A DNA stretch of 6,613 bases from CAZSNT01 sp964607765 (GCA_964607765.1 CAZSNT010000296.1:1-6613); one strand, 5' to 3'; shown: positions 1 through 6,613, numbered from the stretch's first letter. A program made the numbers and translations. The notes: generated by a model not told the origin, from the letters alone.

Positions 1-2316
1 ATCGGCGTTGTAGCTCGTGTAGGCCTGGTAGTGCAGGTCCCCGCAGCGGATTCCGGTTTCAAGCAAATCCTGTTCGGCGGCGAATCCCTCAGCAAAGAGC
101 CGGAGGATCTCGGCATTCTTGCTGACATACCCGATCTCCGTCTTGCGCGGCTCGTCCGTGCTGAATCGCGCCGGCTCGGAGTCACTCTCCCTGATGAACT
201 CCTGACAGACCGTGTTGCTCCATCGCGTGCAGTCGGCATTCAGCTTGAACAGGAAGATCCCATGGACGTGCTGGACCGCCGTCATCTGCCCCCAGATGGA
301 CGCCAGGGAGTGGATCACCCGTGGCGAGTCGCTCGTGACCGTGATGTGCGGGCGAGCCCAGTGACCGCCGGTGGAGTAGTTGAGCTCGGTGAAGATCTGC
401 GGCAGGGCCTTCCCCGTCGCTGATTCCTCCAACATCATCTTCTGCACCCGCTCCACCTCGAGGACGTTCTGGCGGGCTCGGCCGCCATACCGGTGCCGGT
501 TGTAGAACTGCACCAGGTCACGGTCCAGTTCCCTGCCCCGGTAGTCGGTACGCAGATTCCGCATCATGACGCGAGCAATGCGGGAGCAGGGATCCGAGGC
601 CAGTACGGGTGCGGCATAGCACGGGACCAGCCGTCTGCCGCAAAGCCGGTTCACATCCTCTATGGCACAGGTAATGGCGTCCCCGAGCAACTGCAGTCTC
701 AGAGCAATCACCTCGTCGGAGTATTTCCCAAGATAGTAGTCCGGCTCATTGCCGAACTGATGAGCGGCAACGTCGTAGTTCCTGGCGAGGTAGTAAGTTG
801 CGACATAGGTGATCAACCAGCTCCGGAAGTTGTTCGTCCAATCATCCGGCCACTCCTTCGCACCCGTCTCATTGACGACCTCGACGCCGAACTTCCGGTA
901 AAGGGCGAACTCATGCTCCGCGGATCGGTGCAGATCGCTCGCCATAAGTTCATCCCAGAGAATCAGATCGGATTCCTCCGGCGCACGCCGAACTTCCTCC
1001 TTCAGTCGCTCGAACTCATCAATCGACGCGATCTCCGATTCGGGCATCCTGGCGTAACGTCGAAGCAGTCTGTATCCGTACCAGGTACGCACGGCGTTGG
1101 GGCGGAAGTAGCTGAACCAGGCAGAGTTGTTTGTTCCCTTGAACATGTCGCCGGTCCGGGCGCCGACCCATTTCATGGTCTTCCCGATGCGTGTGGTGGC
1201 GGGCCTGATCATCGCATGTGTCTCCTGCCGGCCCGTCGCCCCAGGGGCGAACCGCGGCACCCCCGCGCCGCGACCAAGCAACTCCCGGACTTCTCTGCGG
1301 ATTGCTGTCCCGCCGACCGCTGGCAAGGGCTCCCCAAAAACAAGTAGATCCGGGAAGTCAGGATGGACCGTGCACGGCAGACCGGCCTGTTCGCCGAGCT
1401 CCGTCAAGGTCCTGACTACCTGCTCGCGGGTCCGCAACGTCTCGGTCGGAATGCTCAGATCAATCGGTTGTCCGTTGCATTCCCCCTTCAGGGCCTCTGC
1501 AGCCTTGTCCCAACGCGCTTCCCCGCCGGCCCGCTGCAGCAGGAAAGACATGACGCCCGGCAGGTACCGGCCTGAGTCCGGCAAGGGCCGGACCGCATGC
1601 TCCCGCGGATTGATGAATTCCGTGCCCTGTCCCGCAAGCGCCAAGGGACTCCCAAGCAGGAGAGCCATGCGCCCCTGAACATATGCCTCTCGCACCGCCA
1701 ACGACGGCCCGCCGGGGAACGCGCTCGCCGTATCCGTCGTGTCGTAAACCTCGATCTCCGCGATCCCGCCGCCACCAGTCGTGGCCATGTCGATGCGGAC
1801 CGCACTCACGGGCGTCGGCGTCAGGCGGAAGACCTTGGTTCCCAGAGTCGTCCCGGTGGCGAGCAGGCGCCACTCAGTGCCATCGTAGATCGCCAGTTCA
1901 TAGGACCGAATGCGGTCGCCTGCCTCTCGTACCACGATCTTGTCAACCGCAACCGGAAGTCCCAGGCTGGCGTCCACCCAGCCTCGCTTGTCCGAATCCC
2001 GGATCTTCCAGCCACGCGTCACGTTGCCATCCAGAATGTACTGAGCGAAGCCGCCCGGACGGTAGTCGGAGCAGTGCGCATAGCTGGGGTGCCGCCCACG
2101 CAGGAGATTCGAGTCACCAAGACCACCGGCTCCCGCATATGGCTCTACCTGGTCCTTCTCCACGGCCAGCAGCGCCGTGTCCGCCTTCCGGACTTGCGGA
2201 TTGAGCGGCCCCCTCACCTGTTGCAGCGGCCTCCAATGTTCATGATACCTGCAGCCAGTCACGAGCAGCAGAACGCCTGCAGCCACACCTATGAGTTCTC
2301 CGGCATTCCGAATCAC
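1..2316 (-). CDS. Lipoprotein glycoside hydrolase, clan GH-A-like, with N-terminal discoidin domain (3' end off window)
   Basis: The minus strand is open for 772 codons without a stop and continues past the left edge, so the C-terminus is missing. The start is a GTG at 2316, 5 bases after GAGGAG; an in-frame TGA lies just upstream. Residues 1-22 form a lipoprotein signal ending in lipobox V-T-G-C (Cys22), so the protein is probably membrane-anchored and outward facing. Residues about 80-192 read as a discoidin/F5-F8C (CBM32-like) fold: LDGN at 95-98, GWVDASLG, a DGTEW turn, and a closing AEIEVYD. Residues about 253-330 form an alpha/beta linker segment resembling an STN module. From about residue 345 the sequence looks like a TIM-barrel glycosidase. 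GNEPDYY gives candidate acid/base Glu524, and IFTELNYS gives candidate nucleophile Glu644, 120 residues apart, as expected for strands 4 and 7 of clan GH-A. The exact family (GH39-, GH79- or GH30-like) and the substrate cannot be told from sequence alone. It is divergent from the sialidase-like gene. Confidence 0.88.
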   Translation of the reverse strand, partial: MIRNAGELIGVAAGVLLLVTGCRYHEHWRPLQQVRGPLNPQVRKADTALLAVEKDQVEPYAGAGGLGDSNLLRGRHPSYAHCSDYRPGGFAQYILDGNVTRGWKIRDSDKRGWVDASLGLPVAVDKIVVREAGDRIRSYELAIYDGTEWRLLATGTTLGTKVFRLTPTPVSAVRIDMATTGGGGIAEIEVYDTTDTASAFPGGPSLAVREAYVQGRMALLLGSPLALAGQGTEFINPREHAVRPLPDSGRYLPGVMSFLLQRAGGEARWDKAAEALKGECNGQPIDLSIPTETLRTREQVVRTLTELGEQAGLPCTVHPDFPDLLVFGEPLPAVGGTAIRREVRELLGRGAGVPRFAPGATGRQETHAMIRPATTRIGKTMKWVGARTGDMFKGTNNSAWFSYFRPNAVRTWYGYRLLRRYARMPESEIASIDEFERLKEEVRRAPEESDLILWDELMASDLHRSAEHEFALYRKFGVEVVNETGAKEWPDDWTNNFRSWLITYVATYYLARNYDVAAHQFGNEPDYYLGKYSDEVIALRLQLLGDAITCAIEDVNRLCGRRLVPCYAAPVLASDPCSRIARVMMRNLRTDYRGRELDRDLVQFYNRHRYGGRARQNVLEVERVQKMMLEESATGKALPQIFTELNYSTGGHWARPHITVTSDSPRVIHSLASIWGQMTAVQHVHGIFLFKLNADCTRWSNTVCQEFIRESDSEPARFSTDEPRKTEIGYVSKNAEILRLFAEGFAAEQDLLETGIRCGDLHYQAYTSYNAD

Positions 2317-2321
2317 AAGCA

Positions 2322-2327
2322 CTCCTC
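2322..2327 (-). promoter_or_regulatory. Ribosome binding site fixing the GTG start at 2316
   Basis: On the minus strand, GAGGAG is followed by 5 bases and then GTG at 2316. An alternative in-frame GTG at 2322 overlaps this site and so is unlikely. The only nearby ATG in this frame is followed at once by TGA. The site therefore picks the GTG that begins the lipoprotein signal peptide. Confidence 0.75.
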
Positions 2328-2554
2328 ACATCTTGCTTCCCTCCACCCTAGTCGACCGACCAGCCCTTTTCCAAGCCTTGCAGCGTTCCCTCGTAACGCA
2401 CGAGACTGAGACATTGCCCTTCTTCGGACTCGGGCGTTGGACTGACGAGAGGCATGCTGTACCGTAGCGTACCATGGCGATCTGTCTCAGAACACCGACT
2501 GCTCGGACATGTGCGCTGCTGGCTGCCTGGCTGCTGCCGCCACAGGTGCCCGGC

Positions 2555-2560
2555 GAGGAG
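2555..2560 (+). promoter_or_regulatory. Strong Shine-Dalgarno supporting the internal ATG at 2567
   Basis: GAGGAG followed by AAGGCA and then ATG at 2567 gives a near-ideal site with 6-base spacing. The upstream in-frame ATG at 2474 has no purine-rich sequence at the proper distance; the nearest, GAGAGG, is more than 20 bases away. This site is the main reason for choosing the shorter start of the sialidase-like gene. Confidence 0.6.
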
Positions 2561-2566
2561 AAGGCA

Positions 2567-3700
2567 ATGGCGCGTGTTGACTATGCGGTGGAACTGCAGG
2601 CCGTCCGCTCGGGCTTCGATCGTAAGATGTGCTGGGTCCACGCTCGCGTTGGCGTGATCCCCGGCGAGAAGGAGCTCGCCGTGATGACTACTCAGAAACT
2701 GCTCCTGAGCGGTTCAGACGTGTTCTATGCGTTGCATGAGGCGCGCAGCGACGATCTGGGCAGAACGTGGTCAGACCTTGTCCGACAGAACACGCTGGCG
2801 CGGCGGCGCCTGGGAGACATCGAGATCGGGATCTGCGACTTCACGCCGAAGTGGCATGCGCGTACCGGCAAGCTGTTGGGCACGGGCCAGAGCGTCCACT
2901 ATCGCGGCAACCGTGTCATGCATTACCGCCATCGCCAGACCGCCTATTCAGTCTACGATCCGGCGGCTCGGACATGGGCGGAATGGCGGACGCTCGAGAT
3001 GCCCGACAACAGGGCGTTCTTCAACTCGGGCTCGGGCAGCGTTCAGCGCGTTGACTTACCCGATGGCGACATTCTGTTGCCTGTCTACTTCAAGAGTGAC
3101 AGCAAGACCGAGCAGTGCTACTCGGCGACTGTCCTGCGCTGCCGCTTCGATGGCGAGGCTCTGAGCTATGTCGAGCACGGCACAGTGCTGCGTCTGGATA
3201 CTCCGCGGGGGTACTGCGAGCCGTCCCTGGCGCACTTTGGCGACCACTACTACCTGACGCTGCGCAATGACCGGGCAGGATATGTAACCAAGGGCGCGGA
3301 CGGCTTGCGCTTCTCACAGCCGATCGAGTGGCGGTTCGATGACGGCGAGCCGCTCGGAAACTACAACACGCAGCAGCACTGGGTCACGCACCCGCGGGCG
3401 CTGTTCCTGGTCTACACCCGACGCGGCGTGGGCAACGACCACGTGTTCCGGCATCGTGCGCCGCTGTTCATGGCCCGAGTGGATCCGGTACGATTGTGCG
3501 TGGTCCGCAGCACCGAACGCGTGCTTGTCCCGGAGCGCGGCGCGAGACTGGGTAACTTCGGCGTTGTGGATGTGAGTGACCGCGAGACGTGGGTGACCGT
3601 CACCGAGTGGATGCAGCCACTCGGCTGTGAGAAGCATGGCTCGGACAACAGCATCTACATCGCCCGAATCCGGTGGAAGCAGCCGCACGCTGCCCCATGA
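2567..3700 (+). CDS. Sialidase-superfamily (BNR/Asp-box) beta-propeller protein, exo-glycosidase-like
   Basis: The chosen ATG gives 377 residues. A longer form from ATG 2474 (408 residues) would add a short hydrophobic stretch, CALLAAWLL, that could be a weak signal peptide; it lacks a ribosome site and follows an in-frame TAG at 2465. The fold call rests on one perfect Asp-box, SDDLGRTW (residues 61-68), and on repeating beta-strand patterns along the whole length, as in six-bladed sialidase-type propellers. EPSLAHFG followed by YYLTLRND places Glu218 and Arg233 15 residues apart, like the Glu-Arg pair of GH33 sialidases. Arg27 lies in ARVGVIPG where sialidases carry the R-I-P motif, but the motif is not intact. 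Strongly patterned segments near the C-terminus (NTQQHWVTH, RHRAPLFMARVD, ERGARLGNFG) resemble, from memory, a conserved family annotated as exo-alpha-sialidase in Planctomycetota and relatives. True sialic acid hydrolysis is not shown. Location is cytoplasmic with the short start and possibly exported with the long one. Confidence 0.85.
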   Translation: MARVDYAVELQAVRSGFDRKMCWVHARVGVIPGEKELAVMTTQKLLLSGSDVFYALHEARSDDLGRTWSDLVRQNTLARRRLGDIEIGICDFTPKWHARTGKLLGTGQSVHYRGNRVMHYRHRQTAYSVYDPAARTWAEWRTLEMPDNRAFFNSGSGSVQRVDLPDGDILLPVYFKSDSKTEQCYSATVLRCRFDGEALSYVEHGTVLRLDTPRGYCEPSLAHFGDHYYLTLRNDRAGYVTKGADGLRFSQPIEWRFDDGEPLGNYNTQQHWVTHPRALFLVYTRRGVGNDHVFRHRAPLFMARVDPVRLCVVRSTERVLVPERGARLGNFGVVDVSDRETWVTVTEWMQPLGCEKHGSDNSIYIARIRWKQPHAAP

Positions 3701-3964
3701 CGGACGGGTGGGTCAGAGCATCTTCTGATTGTCAAGGTTTGTACGGATAATTTGGCGCAAAAAGTCCTCCCAGCTCCCTGCATGGTTGATTTCTTCGGAC
3801 TGTGTTTCGGCAGGGGTCGGTTTTGCTGAGGGAGTCCATTCCGGATCGGGATTGGCACGGACGGGCAGCCAGCTGCGAGCGGCAACACCCGCCCCCCGCT
3901 CTGCGGGGCGAAAGAAGGCGGTGCCGGTGCTGTCTTATAGCGCGGAACAGCAGAGGAGATTGCG
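3701..3964 (+). other. Intergenic region upstream of the STN-like gene
   Basis: These 264 bases separate two plus-strand genes. No convincing protein gene is present: candidate frames lack a ribosome site and family resemblance. No T-tailed terminator follows the sialidase-like gene. TTGTCA (3729-3734) and GATAAT (3746-3751) look like promoter boxes but are only 11 bases apart, too close for a standard sigma-70 promoter. A GC hairpin lies at 3894-3908. The gap is long enough for the downstream gene to have its own promoter. Confidence 0.4.
3894..3908 (+). other. Short GC hairpin in the leader of the STN-like gene
   Basis: CCCCGC, loop TCT, then GCGGGG make a perfect 6-pair stem with a 3-base loop, centred about 64 bases before the ATG at 3965. 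No T-run follows, so it is not a typical intrinsic terminator. It may be a leader structure or chance in GC-rich DNA. Confidence 0.3.
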
Positions 3965-6166
3965 ATGCGGATAGTGTTGGCCATGGCTGTGCTGGTCAGT
4001 GCACGCGCTGCCTGCCAGACGAGTGCAGGCGGAGACCACAATGCGATTCCGCGAGACCTGATCAGTCGCTGGCGGCTCCTCCAGTCTCGGCACGGATCCA
4101 GGGAGCATCGTTTAACCCCGATCCGTGGAGATTTTGCCGCGGGAGACCGAAGCATATCCGTGTCCAGCAAGACAGCAGGCCTCCACTCGACCTCGCTCAT
4201 ATTCAAGGTCCACGGCAAGGAAGCGACTGCCCCCGTCACGAAATACCGCCTCGTCGGGAGCCACAATCGGAGCACACTTTGCGCGAGCAGTCCCAATGGC
4301 AAACGGGAGTATCCTGTGGCCATGTACCTCTGCGGCGATGATCTGTTTCTCCCCGTCCTCATTGAGCACATGCTCGCCGACGCGGAGGCCCGCGTGGTAG
4401 TCCCATCTCCAGGTGGGCCAGTGCATCCCTGGTGGCGCGATGGGATCAAGCCCGAAGCGCACATGTCTGTTCGCGAACGGCTTGCCGTCAAGCTCATCCC
4501 CAGGCTGTCTGTAACACGGATGCCGGCACGGAACGCACTCATGGAACTGAGCCGACTGTCGGCGGAAGTGGACCCGGATGGCATATCGATGAACTGCATC
4601 TTCGACGCCCCCAAAGAGGCCCTGGCGAACAGAATCTCCCTGGAGTTGCCGCCGGGGAATATGTATGACGCTGCCCTCCGCCTGGTCGACGAAGCCGGGC
4701 TGGACTGCTTTGTCGGCCGAAATGCGCTGGTGATACGAGCTAAAGCCCGAGCGAACACCAAGCCCGTATTGCCTGCTCAGATCCAGAAGCAGGTGACGGC
4801 TCTGACAGGAAACGGAGCTGTGCCCCGCGCTGAATTCGTAGGGGAATGGAGTGGGTGCAAACTCACGGAGCGATTGGCAGAGCTCTACCACGCCACAGGG
4901 AATCCTATTCGAGCGTGCCCCGTCGAGGTCGTCCCGTTCGAAAAGGCCTTCGATCTTGGCTCCTTCGGACTGGATAACGTCCCATGGCCTGAGTTCCTGA
5001 GTTACATCGCCTACATCACAGGGGGCAAGGTGTCCGTTCGGGACGGAGCGATCACGATACGGGGAGAGCGAGAAACAGGAGACGCCATGGCCTCCGCGCC
5101 CGCTTCAGTGGCGACGCCCCCTCCCCTTCGGCTTTTCTTCAAGGTCGAACGTCACCTCAATCTCGAGCATTTTGAGTCTCTCCGCCATCCAAAGTGCCGA
5201 TTAACGAAACAGCGGTTACTCAAGATCTACGGGCCTCCGAAAGGGGACGAGTTCGGTTCAGATTTCGGCACGCCATCGCGTCCCCAATGGCGTCCCGGTT
5301 TGCCGCGTCCGGTCTGGCCTCCATCGATGGGGTTGCTCAGCGACTGCATGCTGTTTGGGTTCGGGGAGCTCAGTTCCCAGGTCTTCGACCTCCGCTTCCC
5401 AGGGCAGGAGAAGGACGACGCGAAGGCAACCAAGCGGCGTTGGAGGGGCATGCCTGGACGTGCCCCCCCAACCCCACTTGACGTCGAATCTGCACGGCTT
5501 GCCGATGGCTCGCTACTGCACGTCAAGGTCAAGCTCAACGGTCAGCCGTTGCCCGCACAACTGCAATGGGCTGCTTCACCACTGCTCCAGGCCCCCGGGA
5601 GGGTGGGCACGGGGCACTTCCTGTTCTGGGCCGTCAACCAGTGGCCCCCTGGCAACCTGCCGACAGGAGTTCTGCAGATCCAGGCTTCCGCACGCTTCCG
5701 TCTGAGATATGCCGACGGACGAACAGAGAACATAACCCTTCTGTCTGCTCTGGAAGAGGTGGAGATTGCCTCGCCAGAGCTGACTGCCGGTGACGCAAGG
5801 CACGGGGTCCGGTCAATCATGACGTGGCTGTCATTCCTGGCCGAATCTCCTGACTGGGCCCACTGCCCCAACTTGCTCGAACTGGCAAAGACCGAGATGG
5901 CTGAAGATCCGAATCGCAGCAGCAGGTGGGGCCGTTCCAACCGATTCGCCCAACTCCTCGCCGAAGCAGCCTACGCGCAGAAGGACTATTCAACCGCCTA
6001 CGATTCATTCCTCAGGGCCTTCGATGGGCACGGCGAGCCCTTGCTCTTCATCCCGAACAAAGTGCTCGAGGAGATCCGGCATTGCGCGAAGCAGACCGGC
6101 AGGCCCGACCTAACGCGCGACGAGGAATGGCTCCGTACATTCAGAAAACGCTGCCCGCGCTACTGA
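3965..6166 (+). CDS. Exported protein of unknown function with two STN-like modules and a TPR-like C-terminus
   Basis: 733 residues; ATG at 3965 follows AGAGGAG (3952-3958) by 6 bases. The N-terminus MRIVLAMAVLVSARA looks like a short signal peptide with an ARA cleavage site; the next Cys17 is not in a canonical lipobox because Arg sits at -3. Residues about 180-258 resemble a secretin/TonB short N-terminal (STN) fold: NALMELSRLS, then ISLELPPGNMYDAALRLVDEAGL, closing on NALVIRAK. Residues about 290-370 repeat the pattern: LTERLAELYHATGN, then LDNVPWPEFLSYI, closing on DGAITIRGE. Residues about 380-655 show no family that I recognise and include a Pro/Arg-rich stretch. Residues about 660-700 (AEAAYAQKDYSTAYDSFLRAF) look like one TPR-type helix pair. 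There is no secretin pore or TonB-receptor barrel, so the modules must serve another role such as periplasmic binding or scaffolding (inference). The stop is 17 bases before the next ORF, suggesting co-transcription. Confidence 0.85.
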   Translation: MRIVLAMAVLVSARAACQTSAGGDHNAIPRDLISRWRLLQSRHGSREHRLTPIRGDFAAGDRSISVSSKTAGLHSTSLIFKVHGKEATAPVTKYRLVGSHNRSTLCASSPNGKREYPVAMYLCGDDLFLPVLIEHMLADAEARVVVPSPGGPVHPWWRDGIKPEAHMSVRERLAVKLIPRLSVTRMPARNALMELSRLSAEVDPDGISMNCIFDAPKEALANRISLELPPGNMYDAALRLVDEAGLDCFVGRNALVIRAKARANTKPVLPAQIQKQVTALTGNGAVPRAEFVGEWSGCKLTERLAELYHATGNPIRACPVEVVPFEKAFDLGSFGLDNVPWPEFLSYIAYITGGKVSVRDGAITIRGERETGDAMASAPASVATPPPLRLFFKVERHLNLEHFESLRHPKCRLTKQRLLKIYGPPKGDEFGSDFGTPSRPQWRPGLPRPVWPPSMGLLSDCMLFGFGELSSQVFDLRFPGQEKDDAKATKRRWRGMPGRAPPTPLDVESARLADGSLLHVKVKLNGQPLPAQLQWAASPLLQAPGRVGTGHFLFWAVNQWPPGNLPTGVLQIQASARFRLRYADGRTENITLLSALEEVEIASPELTAGDARHGVRSIMTWLSFLAESPDWAHCPNLLELAKTEMAEDPNRSSRWGRSNRFAQLLAEAAYAQKDYSTAYDSFLRAFDGHGEPLLFIPNKVLEEIRHCAKQTGRPDLTRDEEWLRTFRKRCPRY

Positions 6167-6172
6167 CACAGA

Positions 6173-6177
6173 GAGGG
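6173..6177 (+). promoter_or_regulatory. Ribosome binding site for the small ORF at 6184
   Basis: GAGGG lies 6 bases before ATG 6184, just after the stop of the STN-like gene. The frame is also open further upstream, to an ATG at 5926 inside the previous gene, but that start has no support and would give a 258-base overlap. The site favours 6184. Confidence 0.55.
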
Positions 6178-6183
6178 TACACG

Positions 6184-6420
6184 ATGCCCGTTTCACTGCT
6201 GAGGAACCGTGGGAAGCGGCTGGCCCCATTGCTGGCCCTGTCCCTTCTTGCCATCGCCCCTCTGATGATGCGCGGTCGCGGCTATGTCATCAAGAAGCGG
6301 AAAGACGAAGTCGTGTGGGCAACCTGGGATGCCGGAAGTGAGGCGTCTGTGACCGGCGTTGGCCGACTCTGCTGCTCGGCGTCGGCGAAGTCCCTCCCGA
6401 CACGCAGGTCCCCGCACTGA
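6184..6420 (+). CDS. Small hypothetical membrane-anchored or exported protein, 3' end probably frameshifted
   Basis: 78 residues in the frame as read. The N-terminus has basic residues (R7, R9, K11, R12) followed by a hydrophobic stretch at about 13-29 (LAPLLALSLLAIAPLMM), then a basic patch (RGRG, KKRK). This is either a signal peptide or a single membrane anchor. It starts 17 bases after the STN-like gene and so is likely in the same operon. The last 20 or so residues (from GRLCCSASAKS on) are Ser/Arg/Cys-rich and look out of frame. The frame starting at base 6360 instead reads PTLLLGVGEVPPDTQ and ends at TGA 6447-6449, which is more protein-like. One missing base near 6342-6362 would join the two. 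No function is recognised. It could be a real small gene, a decayed remnant, or a sequencing error. Confidence 0.5.
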   Translation: MPVSLLRNRGKRLAPLLALSLLAIAPLMMRGRGYVIKKRKDEVVWATWDAGSEASVTGVGRLCCSASAKSLPTRRSPH

Positions 6421-6449
6421 GGAGTCTTGAGCTGCGTGCCGAGTACTGA

Positions 6450-6613
6450 GTCGACTGCGGAAGGCCAAGAAAGGCTCGCTTCTCAACTGACAGTCTTCCG
6501 GCCAATCAGGGGGACGGGCGGGTCCTCTAATTTGAAAACAGAGTTCACTGTCATCCCGTAGTGGAGCGAAAGCCGGCTATTGATCGCTGTTTTCGAGGCT
6601 GATGACATCAGTT
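6450..6613. other. Right-hand end of window, no gene seen
   Basis: These 164 bases have no convincing ORF on either strand. They become less GC-rich after about 6525. Two short inverted repeats cross each other: GAAAACAG at 6534-6541 with CTGTTTTC at 6587-6594, and TGTCATC at 6549-6555 with GATGACA at 6601-6607. Neither has terminator form. The stretch may be the intergenic region leading into a gene beyond the window. Confidence 0.3.

Larger units (their letters stand above)
2317..2566. promoter_or_regulatory. Divergent intergenic region between the hydrolase and the sialidase-like gene
   Basis: About 250 bases (157 if the sialidase-like gene starts at 2474) separate two outward-facing genes, so both promoters should lie here. 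On the plus strand, TTGGAC at 2437-2442 and TACCGT at 2460-2465 are 17 bases apart. The first is a fair -35 match but the second is a poor -10, so this is only a weak candidate. On the minus strand TTGGAA lies upstream of the hydrolase start but no good -10 follows. No clear operator palindrome was seen. The short ORFs across this stretch have no family resemblance and no ribosome site. Confidence 0.4.

Noticed and set aside
493..1347. 284-codon plus-strand open frame
   Set aside because: It lies wholly antisense to the hydrolase frame that carries the discoidin and catalytic motifs, and has no ribosome site or family resemblance.
1597..2409. 270-codon plus-strand open frame
   Set aside because: Antisense to the signal peptide and discoidin part of the lipoprotein gene; the translation is rich in Arg, His and Pro with no domain pattern.
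3729..3751. TTGTCA and GATAAT as a sigma-70 promoter
   Set aside because: The boxes are only 11 bases apart, well below the usual 16-18.
3729..3974. 81-codon plus-strand frame in the intergenic region
   Set aside because: It starts at TTG without a ribosome site, overlaps the next gene's start, and has a random-looking composition.
3655..4761. 368-codon open frame on the minus strand opposite the STN-like gene
   Set aside because: Its translation is rich in Ser and Arg, lacks any domain pattern, and lies antisense to a gene with a good ribosome site and recognisable modules. Long antisense frames are common in GC-rich DNA.
4112..4891. 259-codon minus-strand open frame
   Set aside because: Antisense shadow of the STN-like gene; no start signal or recognisable motif.
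5926..6183. Upstream extension of the small ORF into the STN-like gene
   Set aside because: It would overlap a well-supported gene by about 240 bases; the GAGGG site before 6184 explains the start better.
6458..6500. CGGAAG/CTTCCG inverted repeat as a terminator
   Set aside because: The arms are 6 bases with a loop of about 30 bases and no T-run.

Overview
This is a GC-rich bacterial window carrying parts of two divergent transcription units. It has three convincing protein genes and one small doubtful one. No RNA genes, CRISPR arrays, insertion sequences or integrase genes were seen. The contents are a lipoprotein glycoside hydrolase with a discoidin module, a sialidase-superfamily propeller, and a secreted protein with secretin/TonB short N-terminal (STN)-like modules. 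This mix is typical of polysaccharide-degrading Planctomycetota, Lentisphaerota, Verrucomicrobiota, Armatimonadota and related uncultured lineages. That placement rests on gene content only and is tentative.

Layout. Positions 1-2316 on the minus strand are one uninterrupted reading frame of 772 codons that runs off the left edge without a stop. It starts at a GTG behind a GAGGAG ribosome site. It encodes a lipoprotein signal peptide (Cys22), a discoidin (F5/8C, CBM32-like) domain, a linker with an STN-like segment, and a TIM-barrel glycoside hydrolase domain of clan GH-A type. The candidate acid/base is Glu524 in G-N-E-P-D and the candidate nucleophile is Glu644. Positions 2317-2566 are the divergent intergenic region. 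Positions 2567-3700 on the plus strand (possibly from 2474) encode a sialidase-superfamily protein with one perfect Asp-box.

Positions 3701-3964 are non-coding as far as can be seen and contain a small GC hairpin. Positions 3965-6166 on the plus strand encode a 733-residue exported protein of unknown function, with two STN-like modules in the first half and a TPR-like helical segment near the C-terminus. Seventeen bases later, with its own ribosome site, a small ORF with a hydrophobic N-terminus (6184-6420) begins; its 3' end looks frameshifted. Positions 6450-6613 hold no gene that can be recognised.

How the genes may work together (inference): the divergent pair is plausibly a small carbohydrate-processing locus, with a cell-surface lipoprotein hydrolase that binds glycans through its discoidin domain and a propeller enzyme acting on glycans or on products. 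The STN-like protein and its small downstream partner form a second plus-strand unit of unknown function. The notable features are STN-like modules occurring outside any secretin or TonB receptor, and possibly also inside the glycoside hydrolase.
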